DNA of 64,000 bases, from NCBI RefSeq assembly GCF_905220565.1, contig NC_059420.1, positions 682,001 through 746,000 on the forward strand. Direction: 5' to 3'. Below are positions 51,976 to 61,674 of this stretch, one piece after another (the first letter of the stretch is position 1; each line of letters begins with the position of its first letter). The DNA comes from Melitaea cinxia (taxonomy: Eukaryota > Arthropoda > Insecta > Lepidoptera > Nymphalidae). The notes under the pieces were generated by a model, which saw only the letters and a list, made by a program, of their open reading frames with translations, was not told the origin of the DNA and made no database searches. The position numbers were made by a program, and so were the translations under genes.

Positions 51976-53593
51976 AGGAACTTGTACAACTGGAAAGGAT
52001 TATTATGAAAAGAGAAAAGCCTTACAATGCTTATAAGTTATTTGTGTCTAAAAATAAGTTACATATTTATCTTAATGACAATTTATGGCCAGAAGGTATT
52101 ATATTTCGACGTTTTATTTTCTTTAAGAAACGATTAGAAAGAGGTAACACTCAGATTATGAATGATGTTTCACCATCATAATGGATAAACTGGATAAAAG
52201 AAAAATTATTCTATCAACTTTTAACTGTAATATAAGATCTACGGAGTGTGTACGGAGCTTATGCAAAACATCTGACGTCGCCTTACAAGAAACTTGGCTA
52301 TGGCCCCATAAACCATATCTGGGAAGCCTGGATGACAACTTTGCATACACGGGCAAGTCATCCATGAACACGACGGTGGGAGTCGTCAAGGGGAGGCTTC
52401 ACGGTGGAGTGGCCTGGTTGTGGAGAAAAGGAGCTTTCCAGTCTGTGTCTTTGGTGTCGTGTAATTGTGATCGCCTAGTTGCAATAAAAATTGTGCATGA
52501 AAACCGTACATTATTGTTATTTTCCGTGTATATGCCATTTGATAATAACCAGAGTGATAATTTAATAGAATTCAGTGAATGTCTCAGTGAAATGTCCGCA
52601 ATAATTGACAGTGAGAATGTGGATTCGGTTGTCATGGTCGGTGATTTCAACGCACATCCTGGTGAAAGATTTTCGAGGGAACTGCTAAGTACATGTGCCG
52701 ATCAAATGGTATTGTATAGACTCGGAACTTTTACCTTGTGATACACACACTTTCGTTTGTCAGGCTAGTGGGTCTCAGCGGTGGTTAGATCACTGTATAG
52801 TAACGTGTGCAGCGAGAATTCTGTTTATAAATGCATCTATTTTATACGGAGTTTACGCATCTGGTCATTATCCTGTTACTTTTGAATGTGACATTACTAT
52901 TGTTAAACCGAAAGTATTTACTACTAATTTTATTTGTGATAAGGTGAAATGGGGTGAAAGAGACAACATACAAATCAATAAATATCAAGAATTTTGTAAT
53001 TCAAAATTAAAATTTATTAACATTCCCCCTGAATGTAATTAATGTTCATTTAACATATGTAAAAACCCTAGTCATCATAAATTAATAGACGAAATGTATA
53101 AAAATATAGTGCGTATACCGAGGGAGAGTTCATATTGTACGTATGTAGGAAATAGTAAAATAGGAAAACGTAAACGTGTGTTAGGCTGGAACAGACATGT
53201 GGGGACAGCTCACAGGGAGGCTCGATTATGTTATCAGGAATGGCTTCTGTATGGTAAACCAATAAAAGGAAATGTTTACAACAAAATGTGTGACTCTAGA
53301 AAAATATTTAAGGCTAAATTAAAATATGTTTAAATAATGAACAACAAATAAAAATGGACATGCTAGCACAAAGTCCTGCAGCTAAACAGTTTAGTAAGTT
53401 CTGGAAATCTGCCAGTAAACTTAATGTAAAATCGAGCTTACCTGTAAGTGTTAGCGGTTTCAGTGAGCCTAAATATATTGCCAACCTATTTTCAGCATTT
53501 TAAAGTCGAGTCACCCTTGCCACGCGTGCAGAGGATGCTCGGCGCTGAGTCCAGAGCTAAGAAGGTTTCTAACATGTTCACGGCGGAGAAAGT

Positions 53594-53872
53594 TTTTTTT
53601 TTTTTTTTATAAATAAATAAATAAATAAATATTTACACAATACACACACGGTCGTCTGTTCCTAAAGTAAGCAACTTAATGCTTGTGTTATAGGTAACAG
53701 CCGACTGGTATATAGCTACATTTTTTTTTTTTCTATAAACATACTTATAAATAATACATATATAAATATATAAATAAATATTTATATTACACCCAGACTC
53801 AGGGTGGAAATCGAACCCTCAACCCTCGGAGCAGAAAGCAGGGTCACTACAAACTGCGCCAACGGGCTAGTC
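53594..53872 (-). repeat. tRNA-derived SINE
   Basis: On the minus strand the head reads AGCCCGTTGGCGCAGTTTGT (A-box region) and, ~35 bp on, GAGGGTTCGATTTCCACC (B-box), the split RNA polymerase III promoter. The tail contains ATAAATATT runs and ends in poly(A). AAAGTT flanks it (53,589-53,594 and 53,874-53,879). Removing it rejoins the LINE frame (EKV to ASVINT). No clover-leaf tRNA is intact, so it is a SINE and not a tRNA gene. Confidence 0.88.
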
Positions 53873-54234
53873 AAAAGTTGCCTCTGTTATTAATACTATG
53901 GTGAGAGGAAAGTCACCAGGGCACGATGGTCTCAGCGTTGAGCACCTTAGGTGCGCTGGCCCGCATTTGCCACGGGTCCTTGCTTTATCTTTTAATCTGT
54001 GTCTTGGTCACGGATACCTACCGCAGGATTTGATGCATACTGTAGTTGTACCTATTGTTAAAAATAAGACTGGGGATGCCTCTGACATGTCCAATTATAG
54101 ACCCATATCCTTGGCTACTGTTATTGCTAAGGTATTGGACAGTTTGCTTGACAAACAGATGGCTAAGCACTTTGAACCCCATGACGCTCAGTTTGGGTTC
54201 AGGCCCGGACTGTCTACTTTTATCCCATTTTAGC

Positions 54235-55078
54235 CTTTTTTCTTTTGGGGTACGCACTATTCCTACACTCCCGAACACTCTCAAATGGCTTATATCTGGC
54301 TGTTTCAATGTCCACATCTCGAAAGGAATTTTATAATTTAATGATGTGATCACAGTCCTGTTCTGTAAGTACACTGCAGTGTGTGCCACCTCTACCCAAA
54401 ACCTTTTCTCGAGACCTGCATGGAACAGTAGACACTTGGCTTTCTCAACAATAGTCCGATTGTATCGTTCCGATAGACTGCTCAGGTTTGTATGGGTTCG
54501 TTTTGTGATGTACTATCCCATGCGACAGCAAAAAAATCGTCAAATTTGCTGTTGCAGAATTCTCTTCCATTGTCACTTTTCAAGTTCTTTATGGTGCGAT
54601 TAAGTTGATTTTCAACTTGGGATTTATACTGTTGAAAGCATTTCAATGCCTCATCTTTCGTTTTTAAGAAATAAATGTATGTCATATGATTAAAATCATC
54701 TATAAACAGCATAAAGTATCTAGACCCACCTATAGATTGGTTTTCCATCGGTCCACAGATATCAGTATGCACAATATGCAGCAACTCAGTACTTCTGCTA
54801 CCTTCTTCGGGAAAAGGTAAGCGACACATGATGACTTTGATATAATCAGTCTTATTATCAAGTGTCAATCCCTGTACAGCATCTTGCATCTTGTTCAAAT
54901 ACTGACTGTTGACATGACCTAGAAGTCGACGGTGCATCAAACTAGGACAATCGTTTATTTTGAGGCTACTAAGATAAACCCTCGTTTTCTCTAATATTTG
55001 ACCACACCTCAATATTTTCCATGTGCATTGGAGATATAAAGTTTTTTCCAAAAGATTGCTTACAGTTGAACAAATCAA
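54235..55078 (-). pseudogene. Copia integrase fragment
   Basis: The minus strand shows the pre-integrase HxxxH..CxxC region in decayed form (MHRRLLGHVNSQYLNKMQ). The integrase core follows: ELLHIVHTDICGPMENQSIG (D1), SRYFMLFIDDFNHMTYIYFL, IKNLKSDNGREFCNSKFDDF (D2). In another frame come AVYLQNR and HLRVFGSVG. A stop interrupts after D2. The order of pieces fits one Copia element; RT and gag are absent. Confidence 0.85.
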
Positions 55079-55211
55079 ATATCCGATCTAATATTCTTAT
55101 ATATTTTACGGTAGCCTCACTTCCTAAGAAATTTAGATCACATATCACATAATAAAAAATCGATTACGTCGGCGACTGATGAGCCCGAAACTTGAGTAGC
55201 TAGCCTAACGT

Positions 55212-56270
55212 TCATTTTTTTCCATGAAAGTTAATATGAGTGCTAAATAATTTGTTAGCTAATTTTAGGCCTTCGTCGTCCTGAAGTTTATGCAGTTTTT
55301 TAACAAAATTAAAATTAATATCTCCTTTTTCAAAACTCATTTTGGTTTCCACAAAAACATTTCGAGCTAGCTTGATCATGTGAGGTGGGTCCAATAGACA
55401 ATATACTTTATAATTTTTCTGAGGATGTTCGATATATGTTTTCATGTTTTGTAATGAAAAATTGCAACGCAAAAGTTCGTAGGACTTCAAATTTGTGATA
55501 GTGCCATCACATGTTAGAGACCTAACGCTTCTATTCATATCTCCCAAATATCTAATGGCAGCGAGCAGTAAATTAGCATGAATATGAGCAGATATTTTAT
55601 TAATTAACAAATATGCTATTGGACATTTCAATTTGGAAGTGTATGACATTATTTGAAAAATTAAAACTTCTGTAGCCAATGTCTCAGAATATCCGCCACA
55701 ATACCAAAATAATCAATGTAACCACAGTATTTATCCGTTTTGTATCAAATTTAAATTCAGCTCGTATGGACATTGCGTCAAAAACTAGTGCGACATTTTT
55801 TTAAATTGCTATTTTCACTAACTGCATTTTTCAAATAACTTAAAACTTCTGATATAAAACCTACATTGCAGTTATGAGTTGACAAGAACCTTCTCAAAGT
55901 AGAAGGATGAGGTATGCACGCGTAATTCCTTAAATGTCTATATGCTTTTGTAGAATAAAAATACAAAGTGAGAGCAAAAGATTTTACATCATCACTAAAT
56001 TTCATCATCACACTTTTTGTGAATATTGGAAAAGCAATTGCTTATTACAGACTCCGCCTCTTCAAAATTGTTACATTTTTGCTTACAGATATTAAGAAGT
56101 GACTCTAAATTATTAATTTTTGTATATCTTTTGATACGTTGCTTCACAATTTTTGCTCCCACTTTAACTCTGCTTCTCTTGGTGACACAGGCGATGGAGT
56201 TGTTTGTGTTGATATATCAAGTTGTATTTTTACTTTCTTGCTCGGTTGTCCTTGGAAACTTCCTGGTTTA
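55212..56270 (-). pseudogene. P/THAP9-like transposase fragment
   Basis: A different P-type lineage from that at 37-40 kb. At 56,011-55,778: DDVKSFALTLYFYSTKAYRHLRN and IPHPSTLRRFLS; at 55,679-55,212: CPIAYLLINKISAHIHANLL, VRSLTCDGTITNLKSYELL (catalytic D region) and LLDPPHMIKLARNVF. These match the order in THAP9-like proteins. A break at 55,690-55,770 separates them, and the N-terminal THAP finger and C-terminus are missing. Confidence 0.75.
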
Positions 56271-56378
56271 ACATTTTCAGCACCAGAAAAAGCTACTTGA
56301 ATGACACTCATAACTTGTATTCTTTTCCTTTCAGAAAAGATCTAGAATAAAATTAATAAAAATGACACACACACTTAA

Positions 56379-58130
56379 CACGTTGGATACCAAAAAAAAA
56401 TGCATTTTCCCGTTCAGGCCGTGTCGGTCAGTGATGGTCGACAACTAGACTTTCCATTCAGGCCGCATCGGTCAGTGCTGACCACGTTTTACGGGTGTTT
56501 TTGATCCACTCATACAGGCCGTAGGGCAGCGCTATAACTACGATTATCAAAAACTAAAAATTTCTGAGAAGCGAAACTGGAAAGTGAATGTGCTTGACAC
56601 AGTAATGTTGAATAATTATTTAGCGAAAAATATAAATAGTTTGGAATTTTCCAAAAGCGCACGCTTCATAATCTCATTTTTCAAAATAAAATTGTTAAAA
56701 ACAATGAAACCACATCGCATTTGACCGTGAAATTAAATAGGGTACGCGTAATAAATGAAAAATAATTTGATTAGTGAAGTCTTTCGGTCGTTATCGTGAC
56801 CATATACAGGATTCGCATAGACACACGGACGTCAAGACAAAAAAAAACAGTTTTTAATTAGTTAAATTAAAAAAAATGGCATTAATTGTATTGTGAATGT
56901 TAAAAATAGTTCGTTATTTATCGTTGTGTCCATTTGTTATAAATATTCTTTGACGGTTCGCAGGAAAGTGGACATAAGGTGCCAATCAAACCACTAATTG
57001 CAAATTCATGCGACGTTTCGATCCTTTATTGGACCATCATCAGGCTTCTAAAATACATACAAACATTGAAGAAAGTTGTACAACTAATTAATCCATACAA
57101 CAACAAAACAAGGAAAACCAAACCACTAGTACCTTTACATGTAGGAGTCAATCGACATCTCTTCATTAAAGTTCTTTCATTATGTAAGATTCTAAATCCA
57201 AATGCATTATATATTATTTCTAAGTTACGTTTAAGGCTGTATTATATAAATTTTGAAAATTTATACTAAAACATTTAAATTTAAATAGGTAACAATATGC
57301 ACAATTTCAAGTTATTAAGTTTTTTAGTTTGTACATTTTCAAGGCATCAAATTCTCAGAACTTGACTATTGAACTGTGTGTGTGCGAGTGCACGACCAAA
57401 TATGCTTACATTATTCTTGTAACATAATACACACATCCGAACACCTTAAGAGAAGGTCCTTCTTTTTTCTGAAGTACGTGTTTCTTTCTTATCGTCCGTT
57501 CTAAAGGCGCTTCAGATGTTGATGGTTTTTCCAAAAAACTCTTTAGTATTTCTTTTCCCAAATCTACTATAGGTATATTTTTATTAGTGACGGTTTTATA
57601 CAAAGCTAAAGCATTGACCATGGCGATATTCAAAATCAGATCAAATGCCATTTTTTTGTACTATTATAAAATTTTTCTTAATGGTGTCTGATATGCTGCC
57701 ATCTGATCTGACAGATTCACAGCTCCTTTTGCTCTGTTACAATCTACGATTATAGTCTGTATCATTACGGTTTTATTATGTTTGTTAATGGAAACAGAAC
57801 GCGTTGAATATTTTGTGGAAAGCACCAAAACATCTTGTTTATTTCTCCATCTCAAAACCGTTATGTCATCATCACTTTCTCTCGCTATGATCTCGTCTTT
57901 TTTTAGCTTAGTGGAAACTATGACTTTAGGAAAATGCTTACTGTTTTTTCTTAAAGTTCCAATCAGATGCGTTTCGTTTTTCAGGAGTTCTCTAGCTAAA
58001 TCTACGCTTGTGTATCAGTTATCTGTGTATAAACAATGACCTTTATTAAGTAGGTCCTGGCAAAGATTCATTACAACTCTTTGAGGGGTGACATTGATTT
58101 GTTCATGCTGTTTATTCGAGGATTTTAAAA
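56379..58130 (-). mobile_element. piggyBac-3: decayed element, left end likely at 56,379
   Basis: TTAA at 56,375-56,378 is followed by CACGTTGGATACC, a plausible piggyBac end. Three diverged repeats of TTCAGGCCGTGTCGGTCAG (about 56,414-56,530) follow, as expected of subterminal sequence. The transposase remnant lies at 57,406-58,130. No right end was found because the gene runs into BEL gag sequence. Confidence 0.5.
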
Positions 58131-58416
58131 AAGGCACTATCATTTGCTTTAACATCGATTTATTACTAATAAACATCTCAAACGCTTCAAACACTTCATT
58201 CTTAAAATATGGAAGTTTTCTATCTTCGTCTTTCGAAATTTTTAAAATAATATTTTTATGTCCTTCTTTAAATTCGCTCCACAATGTTTCCAATTGCTCC
58301 AATCTAGTTTCTAAATATGGTTTTTTAATTCTCTCCTTCGGTGTCTTTCTTAGATTTTTCTCACAATTTTTTAGGTTATCAAATAACTCTTTTTGATATA
58401 AAATATATTTTTCCAT
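57406..58416 (-). pseudogene. piggyBac transposase remnant fused in frame to a BEL/Pao gag-like N-terminus
   Basis: From 58,416 (ATG) the first ~90 residues read KELFDNLKNCEKNLRKTP, RLEQLETLWSEFKEGHK and LPYFKNEVFEAFE, a BEL/Pao gag N-terminal domain. The same frame continues as piggyBac: TPQRVVMNLCQDLLNKGHCL then YTDN, where a TGA replaces the usual W codon. Beyond the stop come THLIGTLRKN, KLKKDEIIARE and GAVNLSDQMAAYQ (third D region). After a frame change NIAMVNALALYKT and ERTIRKKHVLQK follow. It is a piggyBac corpse whose 5' part has been replaced. Confidence 0.75.
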
Positions 58417-59339
58417 TGTATTTAATCCAAATTATTCAATACTAACACCAAACACTGTATTTAACTTCGTAAAAATTCTTAATAACTTTGTAATATCTTT
58501 GTAATAACTACATAATAACCTTGAACTAAACGACACGTTTTGCACACTTATTGCTGTAGAATGTACTTTCTTTGTTCTCGACGCGCGCTCGACGCACGCC
58601 GTCCGCTCGATAGATCAAAACTTTATGTTCATGAGAATAAGGTTCAAATTATAAGGAAGTTTTTTGACGGTTTGAATGAAAGATGCGTGTGTCCAGCTTA
58701 GAGGTTTATTTTAAACTAAACTTGACGTTTTGTAACTAAAGTGACATATTGCACCATCAAATTAATGGCCTGAGCCTTAATGGATTGATTAAAATTCAAT
58801 ATAAATTTTTGAGTATAATTAATTCCCTTTATTACAAGGTGACACCGTGACAAGTTGAAAAGGAGAAGCCGGAAGAAGTTTATAGACAATATAATAGACT
58901 ATGCAAAAGACAATAAATTCTATGAAACAAACTACAGATAATAATTACACAACAGATAAATCAAACTACAGATAATATATACTACAATAATTCTAACTAA
59001 TGACGACAATTACTACTATAAAAAAAATATAAACTAAACTGCTTTGCGCGGCAACAGACATATTCACATAGACACAGCGTATATGTCGATTTTGTATGTA
59101 TATCCTGGCAAGCTACACAGTTTAAAGAGTTTTATCCCGTACTTGTGCCGTTTTTGTTTATTATATTGGCGTAATACACACACATTAGATATAAGTATCT
59201 AATTAAAAAAAAACATTCAGTAAATTTGGATCACCCGCACACACTTTATTACCACCAAAAAAAAAGACAATATCGTTTAAATACTATTTTTATAATATTT
59301 CTCAAGTAGATTTGCATCTGTTATGTACGTAATGTATGT
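58417..59339. other. AT-rich sequence without recognised genes
   Basis: No coding motif. AAACTACAGATAAT occurs twice around 58,930-58,975. Possible LTR or leader of the BEL fragment on its right side, not proven. Confidence 0.35.
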
Positions 59340-59505
59340 TATGTCTCATATCTCAGAGAAGAAGACGCAGGCAGCTGAATCACAGTCTATTATGGCTGCC
59401 AACGTTAACCTGTTCTGTTTCTGTTTAAAATGTAAATAGTTAATGTGCTGTAAATTGTTTTGTTAAAAGGAGTGAATAAAGAAATTATTATTATTATTAT
59501 GTCTG
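59340..59505 (+). repeat. LINE 3' end with (ATT)n tail
   Basis: GGAGTGAATAAAGAAATTAT followed by TATTATTATTATG is a typical 3' terminus of insect Jockey/CR1-type LINEs (poly(A)-like signal, then simple-repeat tail). No upstream coding part was seen, so it is a strongly truncated copy. Confidence 0.55.
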
Positions 59506-59539
59506 TCCTTCAAGCGATAATTGCACTGTATGCGGATCA

Positions 59540-60800
59540 TGTTCAATAACGTCCGGCAGTATCGTACCACCTGCCTGAACGGTGCATCTCCGGGGTTATA
59601 AGATGCAAGTCAATGCCCAACTCTGATACGAACTTCATAAAGTCTGAGCTCTGGAACATTCTGCCTCGGTCAGCTACCATTAATTTTGGTGTACCAAATA
59701 AGGAAATAACATTCGTAAAAAGTCGTTTTAATTCACTACAGTCTTGACTAAACGTAGGATACAACAAGCAATATTTGAAAAGGGCATCTATTACAATCAG
59801 AACATATCGATAACCATTTGATTGAGGCAGTGGGCCTAGTGTGGGTCAACGTGAATGATTTCAAACGGAGTACAGAGTTTTTCCCAAGAGTGTATTGGTT
59901 GCTGTGGGGCTCTCGGGACTTATATTTTTGCACGAATGATTTTAAGAAAGGAAACTAAAAATGCTAGTATATCCCTATCGATGCAAGGATAATCACGTGC
60001 GTCATAATTCTTAGTAGGCTAAGCCTGTGACCTTTTGGTATAAAACATAAAAGTCTGGGTTCTTCTCCGACAGGAGAGTGTTTATAGAAGAGTAAGTCAT
60101 TCTTATGTAGTGAGTGTCGTCTGTCTGTTCGTCAGTCTTTGAATAAGTTGTTAGGTTTCTTCATCAGCAGCCTGTGCTACTCGAGCCCAATGCTGCTGTT
60201 TGCGCTCATCGCAAACGTTAACAGGATTTCGGCTCAAATAGTCTGCATGCGACATCGATGTACCTTTGCGGTACTCCAAGACAAAGTTAGTCCTGCAGAT
60301 ACTCGCGGCAGCAAATCTTTCTTCTGCTGTGTGGATTAAAGGGTATTGCAGTCGGTTATCACTTTAAAATTAACATCAACCAGATAGGGTCTATAATACT
60401 GGAGGGCATTAAAACGGCCAAAGTCTCGAGCTTATAAGAATAATATCGAGGCTCGGCGCCTTGAGTTCGCTTGCTAAAATAACCAACTGCTGTTTCTTTT
60501 CTCGTGAACCTGGAGCAGTACCGCACCATACCCAATCGAACTCGCGTCCATGTGGACTCCAATTGGTAAAATAGGATCATATATCGCCAATACGGGCTCA
60601 TTTGTTAAGTGCACGATTAGTACTTGCCGTGCTTCTTTTTGTTCTCTTCCCCAGACAAACAATGCGCCCTTTTTTGTCAGTTTAGTGATCGGGGCGTTTC
60701 TAACAGCGAAACTTGGTATATACCGGCGAAAATAACTAGCCAAACCTAATAACTGACGAACTCGCTTGACCGTTTTTGGGATGGGGGGGCTCTACAAGAG
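59540..60800 (-). pseudogene. Gypsy pol fragment: RT end, RNase H and integrase
   Basis: From 60,800 downward: RT thumb (LASYFRRYIPSFAVRNAPIT, KLTKKGALFVWGREQ), RNase H (PILPIGVHMDASSIGYGAVL; first D), then in shifted frames the RNase H end. The integrase (VQKYKSREPHSNQYTLG, LFTNVISLFGTPKLMVADRG with the second D, FVSELGIDLHLITPEMHRS) lies at about 59,540-59,930. Several frameshifts and a decayed middle (59,940-60,350) show it is inactive. Distinct from the Gypsy fragments at 8 and 27-30 kb. Confidence 0.8.
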
Positions 60801-60959
60801 TTCTAACTTTAAGTTCGCTCGGCTGTACCTGACCTGAAAGTCATAGCCATGGCGAAAAACGTCATGTGCGCTGGGCCAACGTGGAGATAATTGATGATTG
60901 AAAGAAATAATTAAGAAGTGATGAATTGAATGATCTCCTTCTGATGTCGTATTCATTTC

Positions 60960-61640
60960 TTGAAAACCATTTACTAAATTCGTCATTTTCAGCATATTAG
61001 CACCATTGTCTGTCGTTATGCAGTATATTTGCTGAATATCAATATGATATCTATATGTTTAAGTTAAGTAATAATAAATCTTTTAAATGTTCTGAAATAT
61101 GTCTGAAAAATTTCTGTCACTGCTAAATTCTTTAAGCATGTGTGACCTCCGTCATAGCTCTAAACTGCGAAAAACTCCTGCAGCCGAATTGGCTTCACAC
61201 GTATCGACTCGTCGTTTCTGTGGGCCTAGCCAGTGAGGTCGAGAGAGTGGCGCAGAGCTTAGGCAACTCTGCGTTTTCCTGAAGAGTGACACAGAGTGAC
61301 TAAATCGTCTGCAATAGACGGATTAAGGCCAATGAGAATGTGGCCTCCGTCAATATATTCGCAATTAATACCAAGAAAAAATCTGGGACCAATTGAGGCG
61401 ATATCAACTTTTAAACATATAATTTTGTTTTTTAACATGTCTCTTATTTCGCATCTAACTTTCGATGCTAGAGTTTCGACGTTGTTTCGGACTTTTTTGG
61501 CTTTAATGGGTATTGAATTATTTGGGATCATCTTTCATAAATTTTGGAAAGGGGTGTCGTCAATCATGGAAAACGGACGCCCATGTATGGCAACTAGATT
61601 TGTATATTCGGCCATTATTGCATTAAATGCGGATTGTTTC
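60960..61640 (-). pseudogene. hAT transposase central fragment
   Basis: On the minus strand: FNAIMAEYTNLVAIHGRPFS and MIDDTPFQNL, then VRCEIRDMLKNKIICLKVDI, ASIGPRFFLGINCEYI and, after a gap, IYCITTDNGANMLKMTNLVN (D of the core). This is the first half of a hAT catalytic region. It stops at about 60,960 near the Gypsy pol. piggyBac-2 is inserted on its N-terminal side at TTAA 61,671-61,674. Confidence 0.7.
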
Positions 61641-61674
61641 TCGCATTCATTTTCTGTATTTGTATTGTTATTAA

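Larger units (their letters stand above)
51396..54230 (+). pseudogene. APE-type LINE: ORF1 end, endonuclease and partial RT
   Basis: ORF1 (from 51,396) has DGWTLVQRRKSRNRF and, after the 140-bp insertion, KREKPYNAYKLFVSKNKL and WPEGIIFRRF. ORF2 starts at 52,181 with an APE endonuclease: LSTFNCNIRS, VALQETWLW (catalytic E), GGVAWLWRKG, VVMVGDFNAHPG and, in a shifted frame, RWLDHCIV. The linker HREARLCYQEWLLYGKP follows, then RT: VRGKSPGHDGLSVEHLRCAG, NYRPISLATVIAKVLD, AQFGFRPGLST. The SINE at 53,594 splits the start of RT. The RT is cut at about 54,225 where Copia begins. I would place it near CR1/L2-type LINEs, without certainty. Multiple frameshifts. Confidence 0.8.

Noticed and set aside
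52156..52389. Minus-strand ORFs across the LINE endonuclease
   Set aside because: Antisense shadows; the plus strand carries the recognisable APE motifs.
53594..53872. Possible functional tRNA gene on the minus strand
   Set aside because: A- and B-box-like blocks are present but no acceptor stem or anticodon arm closes, and the sequence continues into an A/T-rich tail with a target duplication; this is a SINE.
56979..57269. 96-aa plus-strand ORF
   Set aside because: No family resemblance, lies inside the piggyBac-3 interior, and composition is that of random AT-rich DNA.
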